Source: Mangrovimonas yunxiaonensis (GTDB lineage Bacteria > Bacteroidota > Bacteroidia > Flavobacteriales > Flavobacteriaceae). From it: a stretch of 64,000 bases of DNA. The notes under the pieces are model-generated. The model searched no databases and had not been told where the DNA came from. It saw only the letters and a list, made by a program, of their open reading frames with translations. The DNA is taken from positions 261,501 to 325,500 of the forward strand of contig NZ_JPFK01000002.1 of the NCBI RefSeq assembly GCF_000733475.1. The letters run 5' to 3'. Below, one piece after another: positions 35,787 to 43,951 of the stretch. Position 1 is the first letter of the stretch; every line of letters starts with the position of its first letter. The position numbers were made by a program, and so were the translations under genes.

Positions 35787-36536
35787 TTAATTTATGGTTT
35801 TTATGGCAACTGTTTCCCAATGGAAGTTTAAATGCAAAGGACTTCGTACATCCATGGGATTTTCCAGCGTGTTTAGCAAGGCCATTTTTTTGTGGTATAG
35901 TTTTAAATTGGTTTCTCGGTCCCTAATAAGCTTGTTGTGCTGTTTTTCGGTTGTGTTTCTATGTTCTCTAAGCACGATATTGGCGTGTTTAAAAATTAAG
36001 AAACGGGTTCCCATAGCTTTTTGATGGTGGTAAAAAAAGATGTCCTCTTCGCCATAATGCCCAGAAAACTCTTCATCTACCCCATTGGTTTTCATAAAAG
36101 TATCCTTGGTTGAGTAAAAAATGTTTACATGTGGGCGAGTAGGCTTTAAATTTGTATACGTCACAAACTTATAAATTGTATGGGGCGGAATGTTAAAGTC
36201 CACCAAATGCTCTAAAAGGGTTTCGGGGAAAACAATATCCAAATCGGTGAGTATAATGCGTTGGGCAGTGGCAACGTGCAGTCCTAAGTTTCTGGCGCCG
36301 GCTTGGTTCCACATAATATCATCCTTAATCCGAAACAAGGTGATGTTCAGGTTTATTTCCTCTGGTAAGGAAACCGTTGTTGCAGAGTGGTCGTCAATAA
36401 GAATAAACCTGATTTTTTTCAGCAGGTCGCTGTTATAAGTGTTGTATATTTTTAGGAGTTCGTAAACGGGATTTTTTTTAGGGTGATCTAAAAAAAAGTG
36501 CACAACATAATCCAATAAAAACGCCTGTTCTTTCAC
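35787..36536 (-). CDS. GT2-like (GT-A fold) glycosyltransferase
   Basis: A 249-residue glycosyltransferase. Nucleotide-sugar binding and metal motifs are visible: ILIDDHSATT, DIMWNQAGARNLG, and the DxD-type LTDLDIVF near 112-119. A later acceptor-side GVDEEFSGHYGEEDIFFYHH block resembles galactosyl/GalNAc-transferase C-terminal domains. It lacks membrane segments, so is cytosolic or peripheral. It lies 11 bp downstream of the GT4-GT9 fusion and is the last gene of a three-gene operon with the repeat-rich lipoprotein. Donor and acceptor are unknown. Confidence 0.88.
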   Translation of the reverse strand: MKEQAFLLDYVVHFFLDHPKKNPVYELLKIYNTYNSDLLKKIRFILIDDHSATTVSLPEEINLNITLFRIKDDIMWNQAGARNLGLHVATAQRIILTDLDIVFPETLLEHLVDFNIPPHTIYKFVTYTNLKPTRPHVNIFYSTKDTFMKTNGVDEEFSGHYGEEDIFFYHHQKAMGTRFLIFKHANIVLREHRNTTEKQHNKLIRDRETNLKLYHKKMALLNTLENPMDVRSPLHLNFHWETVAIKTIN

Positions 36537-36547
36537 AACCCGATTGT

Positions 36548-38617
36548 TTAATGTAATTGATATTTACTTTCTGGTATCGGGGTAAAAACATCTAGTTGTA
36601 CAAGGGCTTCAAAAACCTCTTTAAACTGCTCTGGCATGTGCTTTAAATTAATGGTTTCGCCATTAAAGTTTTCGAGAAAAAAATTAAGGCTTTCTTCATC
36701 TGTAAAATCCAGCAAATACTCGTGCTCTAGATTTTTAAACAAATAGGCCCCTTTGCTTTCTACCGTTAAACTAAAAGCTGGGTTAAAATAACAAACTTGA
36801 GTTTCTGGCATTTCTAACTGCAACAACAGCTTTAGTAATTTAAAAAACATCATTTTATGTGTCACCCTATTAAGACACACCCTATCGCTACAATTAATGA
36901 TAACATTGTAATTGCAGGTAAGATCGCAATTTCCTTTCTTTCCCCAAATAAGCTCAACATGTTCTGAATACGCTCCCCAAGAACCCGGTCCTGTTGGCCC
37001 ATAAATGGTTAAAATGGGACAATTAAAAGCTCCCGCCAAATGGGTAATTCCAGAGTCGTTACCTATATGAAACAGGGCGCCAGATATGGCTTCGGCAACC
37101 GCTTCTATGCCGCCATCTACAATGTCAACATTTAAGGTTTTGTCTAGATAAGGCGTAATATCTGGGTCTTTAGGTCCTTGTATTACTTTTATGCCTAGGT
37201 CTGGGTAATAGCTGTGAATTTGCTTTATTAACCCAACAAAATGGGCCATTGGCCATGCCTTTAAAATAAAGCCTGCCCCAGGGTGTATGGTATAATACTT
37301 TTGTTCTAAGTGGGGTGTTCTTTTAAAATACGGATAACCAGAATAAGCATTATCGATGTCTGGGTGCAAACGTGCCACCCCATCAATATAGTGCCTAATG
37401 GAATGTTGCTTTACTTTTTTTCCGGTTATGTAAGCTATTTGATTGACGTCGTAATTAAACTTCGGGTGGTTTCCTAATTCTATTACATTGTCGTATTGGT
37501 CTGCTTTAATATCTTCGGTGCTTATTACCTCGACATCCTTTAAATGGGTTTTAAAAAAGTTTACTAGTCTAGGCGCAAAAGCGTAGGTTACTTTTTTACT
37601 AACAGGCCTTAATTTATAAACCGCTGGAATGGTAAAAAAGATATCCCCTAACCCACCATAAGCTTTTTTCACCAAAACACGTCCCAAATTTTTATCTGGT
37701 ATGTGAGCAGTATGCTGGTTTAAAATTGTAGTTATTGCTTGCCAAAACTGCGGGATGGTGTTTTTTATTTCTGCAATGGCGGTGTCTTTATGGTCTGGAT
37801 AAAAGTTGAAAGACCAAGTGCCTACCCTATTGTTGGTTATAAGTTCGCATCCAGACAAAAAGGCTTCTGCCGCTAACCGCCCAGAAGGCTCGGGCCACAC
37901 AGGTTTTATTATAATGGTTTTTGTTTTGCCTAGTATGCGTAAAACGTCTTTGTTCTCTACAGGCGGTTTAAAGGTGATGTTGCTAGGAATTTCGCGTTGC
38001 AATCTGTTTTCGCCGTAAACAACAAATTGTTTTTCCGGATGATCTAAAGCATAAGCAACAAACTCATACCCACCTTTAAGGTAATTAAGCGTTCCGAAAA
38101 AAGGGATTTCTTCTTGTTTTTCTTCTGAAATTTGAAGGTTATCAACATCTACCGTTGGCGGCATAATGAGGTAATCGCCTATGGCTGCTCCAAAAAAATC
38201 TTTGTGATATTCGTAATGCTTTGGCGATTGAAACACGTTTAGCCTAGCTCCTGCAAACACATTCCTGTACAGGTGAAACTTTGTATTGTTACAACAGTTT
38301 TTAATATGTTTTTCACTTAGGCATAGTACGCTTCTGCGCACACAAAAATTATAATCGTACTCTAGCTTTACGTAAGCTTTACCACTGTTAATTACATACT
38401 GTAGCAGCTCTATTTCGAACCGACATCTCGATGTGCTACTAACCACTACCAAGCTAGCCTCTTGGATGTCTTGTTTTACCGTTTCGAAATTTGAGAGCAA
38501 ATTAACCGTTACCAAAAAACCCAATTCATTTCCTTTGGAAATAAGCTGGGTTAATGTTAGTTCGGCCCCTCTTTTTAATGATAGGGCGGTATCGTGTAAG
38601 AATATTATTTTATTCAA
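36548..38617 (-). CDS. GT4-GT9 glycosyltransferase fusion with PqqD/RRE-like C-terminal domain
   Basis: A 689-residue protein with three parts. Residues 1 to about 300 are a GT4-like (GT-B) half: it opens MNKIIFLHDTALSLKRGAEL, has PFFGTLNYLKGG, and the EX7E donor motif is Glu243 to Glu251 (EPSGRLAAE). About 313-595 is a GT9 heptosyltransferase-like half, with GGLGDIFF (321-328), IHPGAGF and NDSGITHLAGAFNCPILTIYGPTG, and a Cys cluster (564-581). Residues 601-689 appear to have two or three strands followed by helices: AYLFKNLEHEYLLDF, DEESLNFFLENFNGETI, then QFKEVFEALVQLDVF. That order fits PqqD-like domains, the RiPP-recognition element (my inference; no search run). It lies 13 bp after the Tat lipoprotein gene and 11 bp before the GT2 gene. 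Confidence 0.82.
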   Translation of the reverse strand: MNKIIFLHDTALSLKRGAELTLTQLISKGNELGFLVTVNLLSNFETVKQDIQEASLVVVSSTSRCRFEIELLQYVINSGKAYVKLEYDYNFCVRRSVLCLSEKHIKNCCNNTKFHLYRNVFAGARLNVFQSPKHYEYHKDFFGAAIGDYLIMPPTVDVDNLQISEEKQEEIPFFGTLNYLKGGYEFVAYALDHPEKQFVVYGENRLQREIPSNITFKPPVENKDVLRILGKTKTIIIKPVWPEPSGRLAAEAFLSGCELITNNRVGTWSFNFYPDHKDTAIAEIKNTIPQFWQAITTILNQHTAHIPDKNLGRVLVKKAYGGLGDIFFTIPAVYKLRPVSKKVTYAFAPRLVNFFKTHLKDVEVISTEDIKADQYDNVIELGNHPKFNYDVNQIAYITGKKVKQHSIRHYIDGVARLHPDIDNAYSGYPYFKRTPHLEQKYYTIHPGAGFILKAWPMAHFVGLIKQIHSYYPDLGIKVIQGPKDPDITPYLDKTLNVDIVDGGIEAVAEAISGALFHIGNDSGITHLAGAFNCPILTIYGPTGPGSWGAYSEHVELIWGKKGNCDLTCNYNVIINCSDRVCLNRVTHKMMFFKLLKLLLQLEMPETQVCYFNPAFSLTVESKGAYLFKNLEHEYLLDFTDEESLNFFLENFNGETINLKHMPEQFKEVFEALVQLDVFTPIPESKYQLH

Positions 38618-38630
38618 CTTCTAAAAAAGG

Positions 38631-38903
38631 CTAACCATTATAGTATCCGTCGTCGTAATAGCCATCATCGTAGTAACCATCGTCATAGTAACCGTCGCCG
38701 TAATAGCCATCGTCAAAGTACTCGTCATCATAATACCCATCGTCATAGTAGCCATCATTGTAATAGTTATCGTCGTAATAGCCATTATAAAAAGACCCGT
38801 CGTCATCGCTACTACAGGACGCTAAAGACACGCCAACCAATGATGCCGCCGAGGTTATTAACAAGGTTTGGCCAGTTTTTTTAAGAAAATCCCTCCTGTT
38901 CAT
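38631..38903 (-). CDS. Tat-signal lipoprotein with ten GYYDD-type pentapeptide repeats
   Basis: A 90-residue small protein. The N-terminus is a twin-arginine signal (NRRDFLKKTGQTLL, consensus S/T-R-R-x-F-L-K) ending in a lipobox with Cys30 (SLASC). The next residues (SSDDD) resemble the surface lipoprotein export signal known in Bacteroidota, so surface display is likely. Residues 41-90 are ten consecutive pentapeptides: six exact GYYDD plus NYYND, EYFDD, GYYGD and a terminal GYYNG. There are 20 aromatic positions (19 Tyr, one Phe), many Asp and Gly, and no Cys or Lys in the repeats. It is probably a structural or modified peptide and not an enzyme. It is the first gene of the operon with the fusion glycosyltransferase. 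Confidence 0.8.
   Translation of the reverse strand: MNRRDFLKKTGQTLLITSAASLVGVSLASCSSDDDGSFYNGYYDDNYYNDGYYDDGYYDDEYFDDGYYGDGYYDDGYYDDGYYDDGYYNG
38634..38783. repeat. 15-bp tandem repeats coding the GYYDD units
   Basis: Ten in-frame 15-bp units, varying mainly in third codon positions (GTA/ATA for Tyr, ATC/GTC for Asp). The synonymous divergence indicates an old repeat conserved at protein level. Copy number could vary by slippage without breaking the frame. Confidence 0.9.
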
Positions 38904-38927
38904 AATTAAACGTTTTTACTTCTCTTA

Positions 38928-38935
38928 TAAAGATA
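38928..38935 (-). promoter_or_regulatory. Possible -7 box (TATCTTTA) of the repeat-lipoprotein operon
   Basis: One mismatch to TAnnTTTG on the minus strand, 25 bp before the ATG at 38903, in the 46-bp gap after the RluD-type gene. A separate promoter would free the operon from the upstream gene. Confidence 0.35.
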
Positions 38936-38949
38936 CACATTTTTTTTAA

Positions 38950-40014
38950 TCATTCTATATGCTTTGCATAATTACGCCACTTGGTTATACATTGCACCAT
39001 ATCTTCTGGCAGTTCTGTTGTAAAACTAAGCCATTTGCCTGTTTTGGGGTGTTCGAACCCTAACGTTTTGGCGTGAAGCGCTTGTCTTGGCAAGATTTTA
39101 AAACAGTTTTCTACAAACTGTTTGTATTTTGTAAAGGTTGTTCCCTTCAATATTTTTTCTCCGCCATAACGTTCGTCGTTAAATAAAGTATGCCCAATGT
39201 GTTTCATATGAACACGAATTTGGTGTGTTCTTCCTGTTTCTAGTTTGCAGGTTACCAGGGTAACATAGCCCAGACGCTCCAAAACGCTGTAATGCGTTAC
39301 TGCGGGTTTTCCTTTACTGGCTTCGTCGCCCTCAAAAACGGTATTTTGCAAGCGGTTTTTAGGGTGTCTTCCTATATTACCTTCTATGGTGCCTTGGTCT
39401 TCTTCTACATTACCCCAAACTATGGCAACATACTCACGCTCGCTGGTTTTATTAAAAAACTGCTTGGTTAAATGTGCCATAGCCGTTTCTGTTTTGGCAA
39501 CAACCAAAAGCCCACTGGTATCTTTATCTATACGATGTACCAGCCCGGGGCGATCGCTAGAGTTATTGGGTAGGTTTTCAAAATGATAGATTAGAGCGTT
39601 TATTAAGGTGCCCGAGTAATTGCCATGCCCGGGATGCACCACCATGCCCGCAGGTTTGTTAACCACCAAAACCTCATCGTCTTCGTAAACAATATCTAAG
39701 GGAATGTTTTCTGGAGTAAGTAAATACTCGAAAGGCGGATGCTCGAAAAGCACCTGGATTTTATCGAAAGGTTTTACCTTATAATTTTGCTTTACTACCG
39801 TGCCATTAACATGAATATTTCCGTTTTTGGCAGCAGACTGAATTTTATTTCGGGTTGCATTTTCAATAAAATTCATTAAATATTTATCAATACGGAGGGG
39901 TTGTTGGCCTTTTTCGGCCACAAAGGAATAATGCTCATAGAGGTCATCGTCGTTTCGCTCTATGTCGTCTTGGTTTTCTTCAATCATGTTGTTCTTATTC
40001 TGGTCGGTTTCCAT
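38950..40014 (-). CDS. rluD: RluA/RluD-family pseudouridine synthase
   Basis: A 354-residue RNA-modifying enzyme that isomerises uridine to pseudouridine, probably in 23S rRNA. An S4 domain (about 35-100, RIDKYLMNFIENATRNKIQ) precedes the catalytic domain. That domain has the HRIDKDTSGLLVVAK block whose Asp is the nucleophile, and the GRTHQIRVHMKHIGHTLFND block. The RluD assignment is by S4 plus length; RluC is possible. Its start overlaps the PASTA gene by 20 bp, so they are coupled. It is followed by the repeat-lipoprotein operon. Confidence 0.9.
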   Translation of the reverse strand: METDQNKNNMIEENQDDIERNDDDLYEHYSFVAEKGQQPLRIDKYLMNFIENATRNKIQSAAKNGNIHVNGTVVKQNYKVKPFDKIQVLFEHPPFEYLLTPENIPLDIVYEDDEVLVVNKPAGMVVHPGHGNYSGTLINALIYHFENLPNNSSDRPGLVHRIDKDTSGLLVVAKTETAMAHLTKQFFNKTSEREYVAIVWGNVEEDQGTIEGNIGRHPKNRLQNTVFEGDEASKGKPAVTHYSVLERLGYVTLVTCKLETGRTHQIRVHMKHIGHTLFNDERYGGEKILKGTTFTKYKQFVENCFKILPRQALHAKTLGFEHPKTGKWLSFTTELPEDMVQCITKWRNYAKHIE

Positions 40015-40552
40015 TACCTAAAACCAAGTCTATTTTTGATGTTTTGGGCAGTTTGTCGCCTATTTTTAAGGGAGCTCCTTTAAAAGTTGCTTTTACAACT
40101 TCGTCTTTTCCTAAGTAGTCTACATAGGTTGTTTGGCCTACTTTAAACCCTAAAGCCTCTAGTGTTGGTTTGGCCTGCCTAAAGGTTTTTCCTACCAAGT
40201 CTGGTACGTTTACCTTTCGGTAGCCAGAGGGGTTTAATGTTAGGTATATTTTTCTGTCCTCTTTAACCTTTTTCCCTGCTACGGGATCTTGATCGATTAC
40301 GGCAAATTTAGGGTAATCGGGATTGTAGTTGGCAGAATCCTGTATTTCCATAACCAAATTGTTTTCTGTTAGTTCAATTTTGGCTACATCTACAGATTTA
40401 CCTGTTAAATCGGGTACGGTTTCAAACGTGTTGTGATTTGTGGAAACGTTTAACCACTTCAAAAGTAAAAAACACAACACCACCAGGCCTACTACGGCCA
40501 ATGCGATTTGTTTTAAAAAGGTCTTGCTCGTTACAAACTTTATAAGGCTCAT
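39995..40552 (-). CDS. Membrane-anchored PASTA-domain protein
   Basis: A 185-residue protein with a short cytosolic N-terminus, one transmembrane helix (about 15-33) and two PASTA domains (about 44-108, TVPDLTGKSVDVAKIEL; and 113-180, NVPDLVGKTFRQAKPTLEALG). PASTA domains bind peptidoglycan stem peptides in kinases and penicillin-binding proteins. No kinase or transpeptidase is attached here, as is common in Bacteroidota. It is probably a cell-wall sensor or anchor. It overlaps the pseudouridine synthase gene by 20 bp, with a promoter box at 40571-40578. Confidence 0.92.
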   Translation of the reverse strand: MSLIKFVTSKTFLKQIALAVVGLVVLCFLLLKWLNVSTNHNTFETVPDLTGKSVDVAKIELTENNLVMEIQDSANYNPDYPKFAVIDQDPVAGKKVKEDRKIYLTLNPSGYRKVNVPDLVGKTFRQAKPTLEALGFKVGQTTYVDYLGKDEVVKATFKGAPLKIGDKLPKTSKIDLVLGNGNRPE

Positions 40553-40570
40553 GAAATTTTATTTATCAAA

Positions 40571-40578
40571 CAAATATA
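40571..40578 (-). promoter_or_regulatory. -7 box (TATATTTG, minus strand) of the PASTA-rluD operon
   Basis: An exact TAnnTTTG match on the minus strand, 18 bp before the PASTA gene start. Confidence 0.55.
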
Positions 40579-40702
40579 TAAAAACAGAACTGTTTTTTCT
40601 TTTGGTTATTATGTGATATTTTAGCTTAATGAATTTTAATTACGGCAGGCCGACCGTTTTTGGATTATTATAAAAAGTCACCTACTACATTAGGCATTAA
40701 AA

Positions 40703-41677
40703 ATGAAAAAAAACATCGCCATTATTATGGGCGGGTATTCCAGTGAGTTTGAAATATCCTTAAAAAGCGGTAATGTGGTTTACCGTGCTTTAAGCCCAGA
40801 AAAATACAACCTATACCGCATTCATATTCTAAAGCACAAATGGGTTTATGTTAACGATGATGGGGTTGAGTTTCCTGTAGATAAAAATGATTTTTCCGTT
40901 ATAGTCCACGACCAAAAAATAACATTCCACTGCGTGTTTAATGCCATTCATGGTACGCCTGGCGAGGACGGCCATATACAAGGCTATTTAAAACTGCTTA
41001 ATATCCCGCATACAAGTTGTGGCATGTACCAAGCGGCGTTAACCTTTAACAAGCGTGATTGCCTAAGCACCTTAAAACCTTACGGTATAAAATCGGCCGA
41101 ATCGTACTTTTTAAACCTGAACGATGTGGTTAATGAAGACGATATTGTTAGTAAAGTTGGGCTGCCCTGCTTTGTAAAAGCCAATAAAGCCGGTAGCAGT
41201 TTTGGAATTAGCAAGGTTTATAAAAAAGAAGACATACAAGCAGCCATAGATGTTGCTTTTAAGGAAGACGACGAAATTATTATCGAGGCCTTTCTCGATG
41301 GTACAGAAGTTTCTGTGGGGGTTATTTCTTATAAAGGAACCACAACCGTATTGCCCATTACCGAAATTGTAAGCGACAACGATTTTTTCGATTACAAAGC
41401 GAAATACCTTGGCGAATCGCAAGAAATTACACCCGCACGCATTAGCCCAGATATGGCTAAGAAAGTAAGTGATACGGCCAAAAAAATATACGAAGTCTTA
41501 AAAATGCAAGGCTTTTCAAGAAGCGAGTTTATCTTTAAAAATGGCGAACCTTACCTCTTAGAGGTTAATACCGTTCCCGGGCTTACCGCAGAAAGTATTT
41601 TGCCCCAACAGGCCGCCGCAGCAGGAATTTCGTTAAGCGCCCTTTTTGACAATGCCATTACCGAGGCATTAAAGTAA
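40703..41677 (+). CDS. ddl: D-alanine--D-alanine ligase
   Basis: A 324-residue ATP-grasp ligase that makes D-Ala-D-Ala for peptidoglycan. Family landmarks: IAIIMGGYSSEFEISLKSG at the N-terminus, HGTPGEDGHIQGYLKLLNIPHTSCG, LPCFVKANKAGSSFGISK with the ATP-binding Lys, and the C-terminal EVNTVPGLTAESILPQQ. The final block holds the catalytic Mg and D-Ala residues. Its neighbours are the PASTA/RluD operon (divergent) and coaD. It is related by pathway to the VanX-like dipeptidase at 45.7-46.3 kb, but not operonic with it. Confidence 0.97.
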   Translation: MKKNIAIIMGGYSSEFEISLKSGNVVYRALSPEKYNLYRIHILKHKWVYVNDDGVEFPVDKNDFSVIVHDQKITFHCVFNAIHGTPGEDGHIQGYLKLLNIPHTSCGMYQAALTFNKRDCLSTLKPYGIKSAESYFLNLNDVVNEDDIVSKVGLPCFVKANKAGSSFGISKVYKKEDIQAAIDVAFKEDDEIIIEAFLDGTEVSVGVISYKGTTTVLPITEIVSDNDFFDYKAKYLGESQEITPARISPDMAKKVSDTAKKIYEVLKMQGFSRSEFIFKNGEPYLLEVNTVPGLTAESILPQQAAAAGISLSALFDNAITEALK

Positions 41678-41721
41678 AAACAGCCCCCAGCTTAAAAATA
41701 GGTATTGATTAATTATATAAG

Positions 41722-41729
41722 TATATTTG
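41722..41729 (+). promoter_or_regulatory. coaD -7 box (TATATTTG)
   Basis: An exact TAnnTTTG match, 38 bp before the coaD ATG, in the 90-bp gap after ddl. Confidence 0.5.
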
Positions 41730-41767
41730 ACTTATAAACACCATTTTCGTTTTTTCAAAATGTTATT

Positions 41768-42223
41768 ATGAGACGAGCTATTTTTCCAGGATCCTTCGAC
41801 CCCATAACGCTAGGGCATTACGACATTATTAAACGCGGCGTAAAGCTTTTTGATGAAATTGTTGTGGCCATTGGGGTTAATGCCGATAAAAAGTACATGT
41901 TCTCGCTTGAGGAACGAAAACAATTTATTGAAGCTTCTTTTAAAGACGAACACAAAGTAAAAGTGGTTACCTATGAAGGGCTTACTGTTGATTTCTGTAA
42001 AGAAATTGATGCGCAATTTATTTTAAGGGGCCTGAGAAATCCAGCCGATTTTGAGTTTGAAAAGGCCATTGCCCATACCAACAGAAAGCTCTCTAAAATA
42101 GAAACCGTCTTTTTGCTAACGGCTGCAAAAACCTCGTTTATTTCATCTTCTATTGTGCGCGATGTAATAAGAAACCACGGCGATTACCGCAAGCTTGTAC
42201 CCCAAAGCGTTGTTGTAGAATAA
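41768..42223 (+). CDS. coaD: Phosphopantetheine adenylyltransferase
   Basis: A 151-residue enzyme of coenzyme A synthesis that adenylates 4'-phosphopantetheine. The nucleotidyltransferase signature GSFDPITLGHYDIIKRG (T/H-xGH) is at the N-terminus, and LRGLRNPADFEFEKAIAHTNRKL and FISSSIVRDV segments complete the site. Length and order are typical. It has zero intergenic space with the convergent SulP gene (stop codons abut). Confidence 0.97.
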   Translation: MRRAIFPGSFDPITLGHYDIIKRGVKLFDEIVVAIGVNADKKYMFSLEERKQFIEASFKDEHKVKVVTYEGLTVDFCKEIDAQFILRGLRNPADFEFEKAIAHTNRKLSKIETVFLLTAAKTSFISSSIVRDVIRNHGDYRKLVPQSVVVE

Positions 42224-43846
42224 TTAAAATTTGTACTCTGACAAGGGCTTTGGAAACGCTTCTGGGTTTTCGGCCAAATGGTATCGCGGGTCATCGATAG
42301 CCTCTTCAATAACATCCTTAAACTTTGGACTTGCCTTATAAAGCAATACTTTACAATCTTCGCTTAAGTGTTTTAATGTAATCTTTTTCCCTACGGCCTC
42401 GTACTTTTCTACCAAGTTAAAAATGGCTTCTAAAGCAGAATGATCGCTTACTCTAGACTCTATAAAATCTATTTCAACCTTATCGGGATCCTGTTTTACA
42501 TCAAATTTTTCATTAAAGGCTTTTACCGACCCAAAAAACAAAGGTCCCCAAATTTCGTAAACTTTAGTACCATCGGTTTTAAATCGTTTTCTAGCGCGAA
42601 TACGCTTTGCATTTTCCCATGCAAATACTAAAGCACTTATAATTACCCCTGCAATTACGGCAACAGCCAAATCGAAAATTACTGTTAATCCAGATACCAG
42701 TACAAGCACAAACAAATCACTACGCGGTATTTTGTTTACTATTCTAAAACTACTCCATGCAAACGTACCTATAACAACCATAAACATTACCCCAACAAGT
42801 GCTGCAATTGGCACTTGTTCTATTAAACCAGAAGCGAATAGAATAAAAAACAACAGCCCCAGTGCGGCAACTATTCCAGATAAACGCGTTCTACCTCCAG
42901 CTTTAATGTTAATAATAGACTGTCCAATCATGGCGCACCCCCCCATACCACCAAACAATCCTGTTACAATGTTTGCGCCTCCTTGTGCCAAACACTCTCT
43001 GTTGGTATTTCCTCTGGTTTCGGTTAGTTCATCTATTAGGTTAAGCGTCATTAAAGACTCTATCAGCCCAATAGCGGCTAGAATAAGAGCGTAAGGCCCA
43101 ATAAACTTAAGGGTTTCCCAAGTCATGGGTACTTTTGTAAAAATATCTGCTTGAAAAATAGGTAAGCCGCCTTTTAGGCCTTCGCCTCCACCATCTCTAA
43201 TAAAGCTTCCAACTGTAGCCGCTTCTAATCCACCAAAAATCACAATGGCAGAAACCACCAAAATGGCAATTAAGGCTTCGGGTAATTTTTTGTTTAACTT
43301 AGGCAGTCCGTACATAATTCCCATGGTTAATGCAACAAGAGCAATCATAATCCATAGTCTAGGGCCTTGCATCCAGACAACTTCGTTATTTACCACTTCC
43401 TTAAACATGCCCAATTGGGATAAAAAGATTACAATGGCCAATCCGTTTACAAACCCCATCATTACAGGGTGTGGTATTAACCTAACAAACTTGCCCAGCT
43501 TAAAAACACCTGCCAGCATTTGAATAATACCCATTAAAATAACTGTGGCAAATAAATAGTACAGGCCTAAGTTTTCACTTTCTGCCCCCATAGCATTGCC
43601 TTCTGCTACCAAGCTTACCATAACCACAGCCAAAGCTCCCGTAGCACCGCTAATCATGCCCGGGCGGCCTCCAAAAACAGCTGTGATTAAGCCAATCATA
43701 AAAGCTGCATAAAGCCCCACTAACGGATCTACCCCTGCAACAAAAGCAAACGCTACCGCTTCTGGCACCAGTGCCAAAGCAACGGTAATACCACTTAAAA
43801 CATCGTTTTTTACATTTGCGGTACGTTTTATTATAAAGCTTGCCAT
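42224..43846 (-). CDS. SulP-family anion transporter
   Basis: A 540-residue inner membrane transporter with about 12 to 14 membrane segments. It opens with DVLSGITVALALVPEAVAFAFVAGVDPLVGLYAAF, a sulfate-transporter signature, and also has GMISGATGALAVVMVSLV. The C-terminal STAS domain (about 430-540, VEIDFIESRVSDHSALEAIFNLVEKY) is the regulatory part. Family members import sulfate, bicarbonate or other anions with Na+ or H+; substrate here is unknown. No partner carbonic anhydrase is adjacent. It is monocistronic. Confidence 0.95.
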   Translation of the reverse strand: MASFIIKRTANVKNDVLSGITVALALVPEAVAFAFVAGVDPLVGLYAAFMIGLITAVFGGRPGMISGATGALAVVMVSLVAEGNAMGAESENLGLYYLFATVILMGIIQMLAGVFKLGKFVRLIPHPVMMGFVNGLAIVIFLSQLGMFKEVVNNEVVWMQGPRLWIMIALVALTMGIMYGLPKLNKKLPEALIAILVVSAIVIFGGLEAATVGSFIRDGGGEGLKGGLPIFQADIFTKVPMTWETLKFIGPYALILAAIGLIESLMTLNLIDELTETRGNTNRECLAQGGANIVTGLFGGMGGCAMIGQSIINIKAGGRTRLSGIVAALGLLFFILFASGLIEQVPIAALVGVMFMVVIGTFAWSSFRIVNKIPRSDLFVLVLVSGLTVIFDLAVAVIAGVIISALVFAWENAKRIRARKRFKTDGTKVYEIWGPLFFGSVKAFNEKFDVKQDPDKVEIDFIESRVSDHSALEAIFNLVEKYEAVGKKITLKHLSEDCKVLLYKASPKFKDVIEEAIDDPRYHLAENPEAFPKPLSEYKF

Positions 43847-43924
43847 AATGAAATTGTTTTTTTTGGAAGGCGCAAAAATACTGTTAATATCCTTAAGTGC
43901 AAGTATGTATTGTTATAAATTGAT

Positions 43925-43932
43925 TATGTTTG
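43925..43932 (+). promoter_or_regulatory. -7 box (TATGTTTG) of the M14 gene
   Basis: An exact TAnnTTTG match 19 bp before the M14 peptidase ATG in the divergent gap with the SulP gene. Confidence 0.5.
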
Positions 43933-43951
43933 ATTACCAAAAATAACATTC

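Noticed and set aside
38621-38806. Second minus-strand ORF rich in Met/Thr
   Set aside because: It is another frame of the GYYDD repeat DNA; the Tat-signal frame explains the region.
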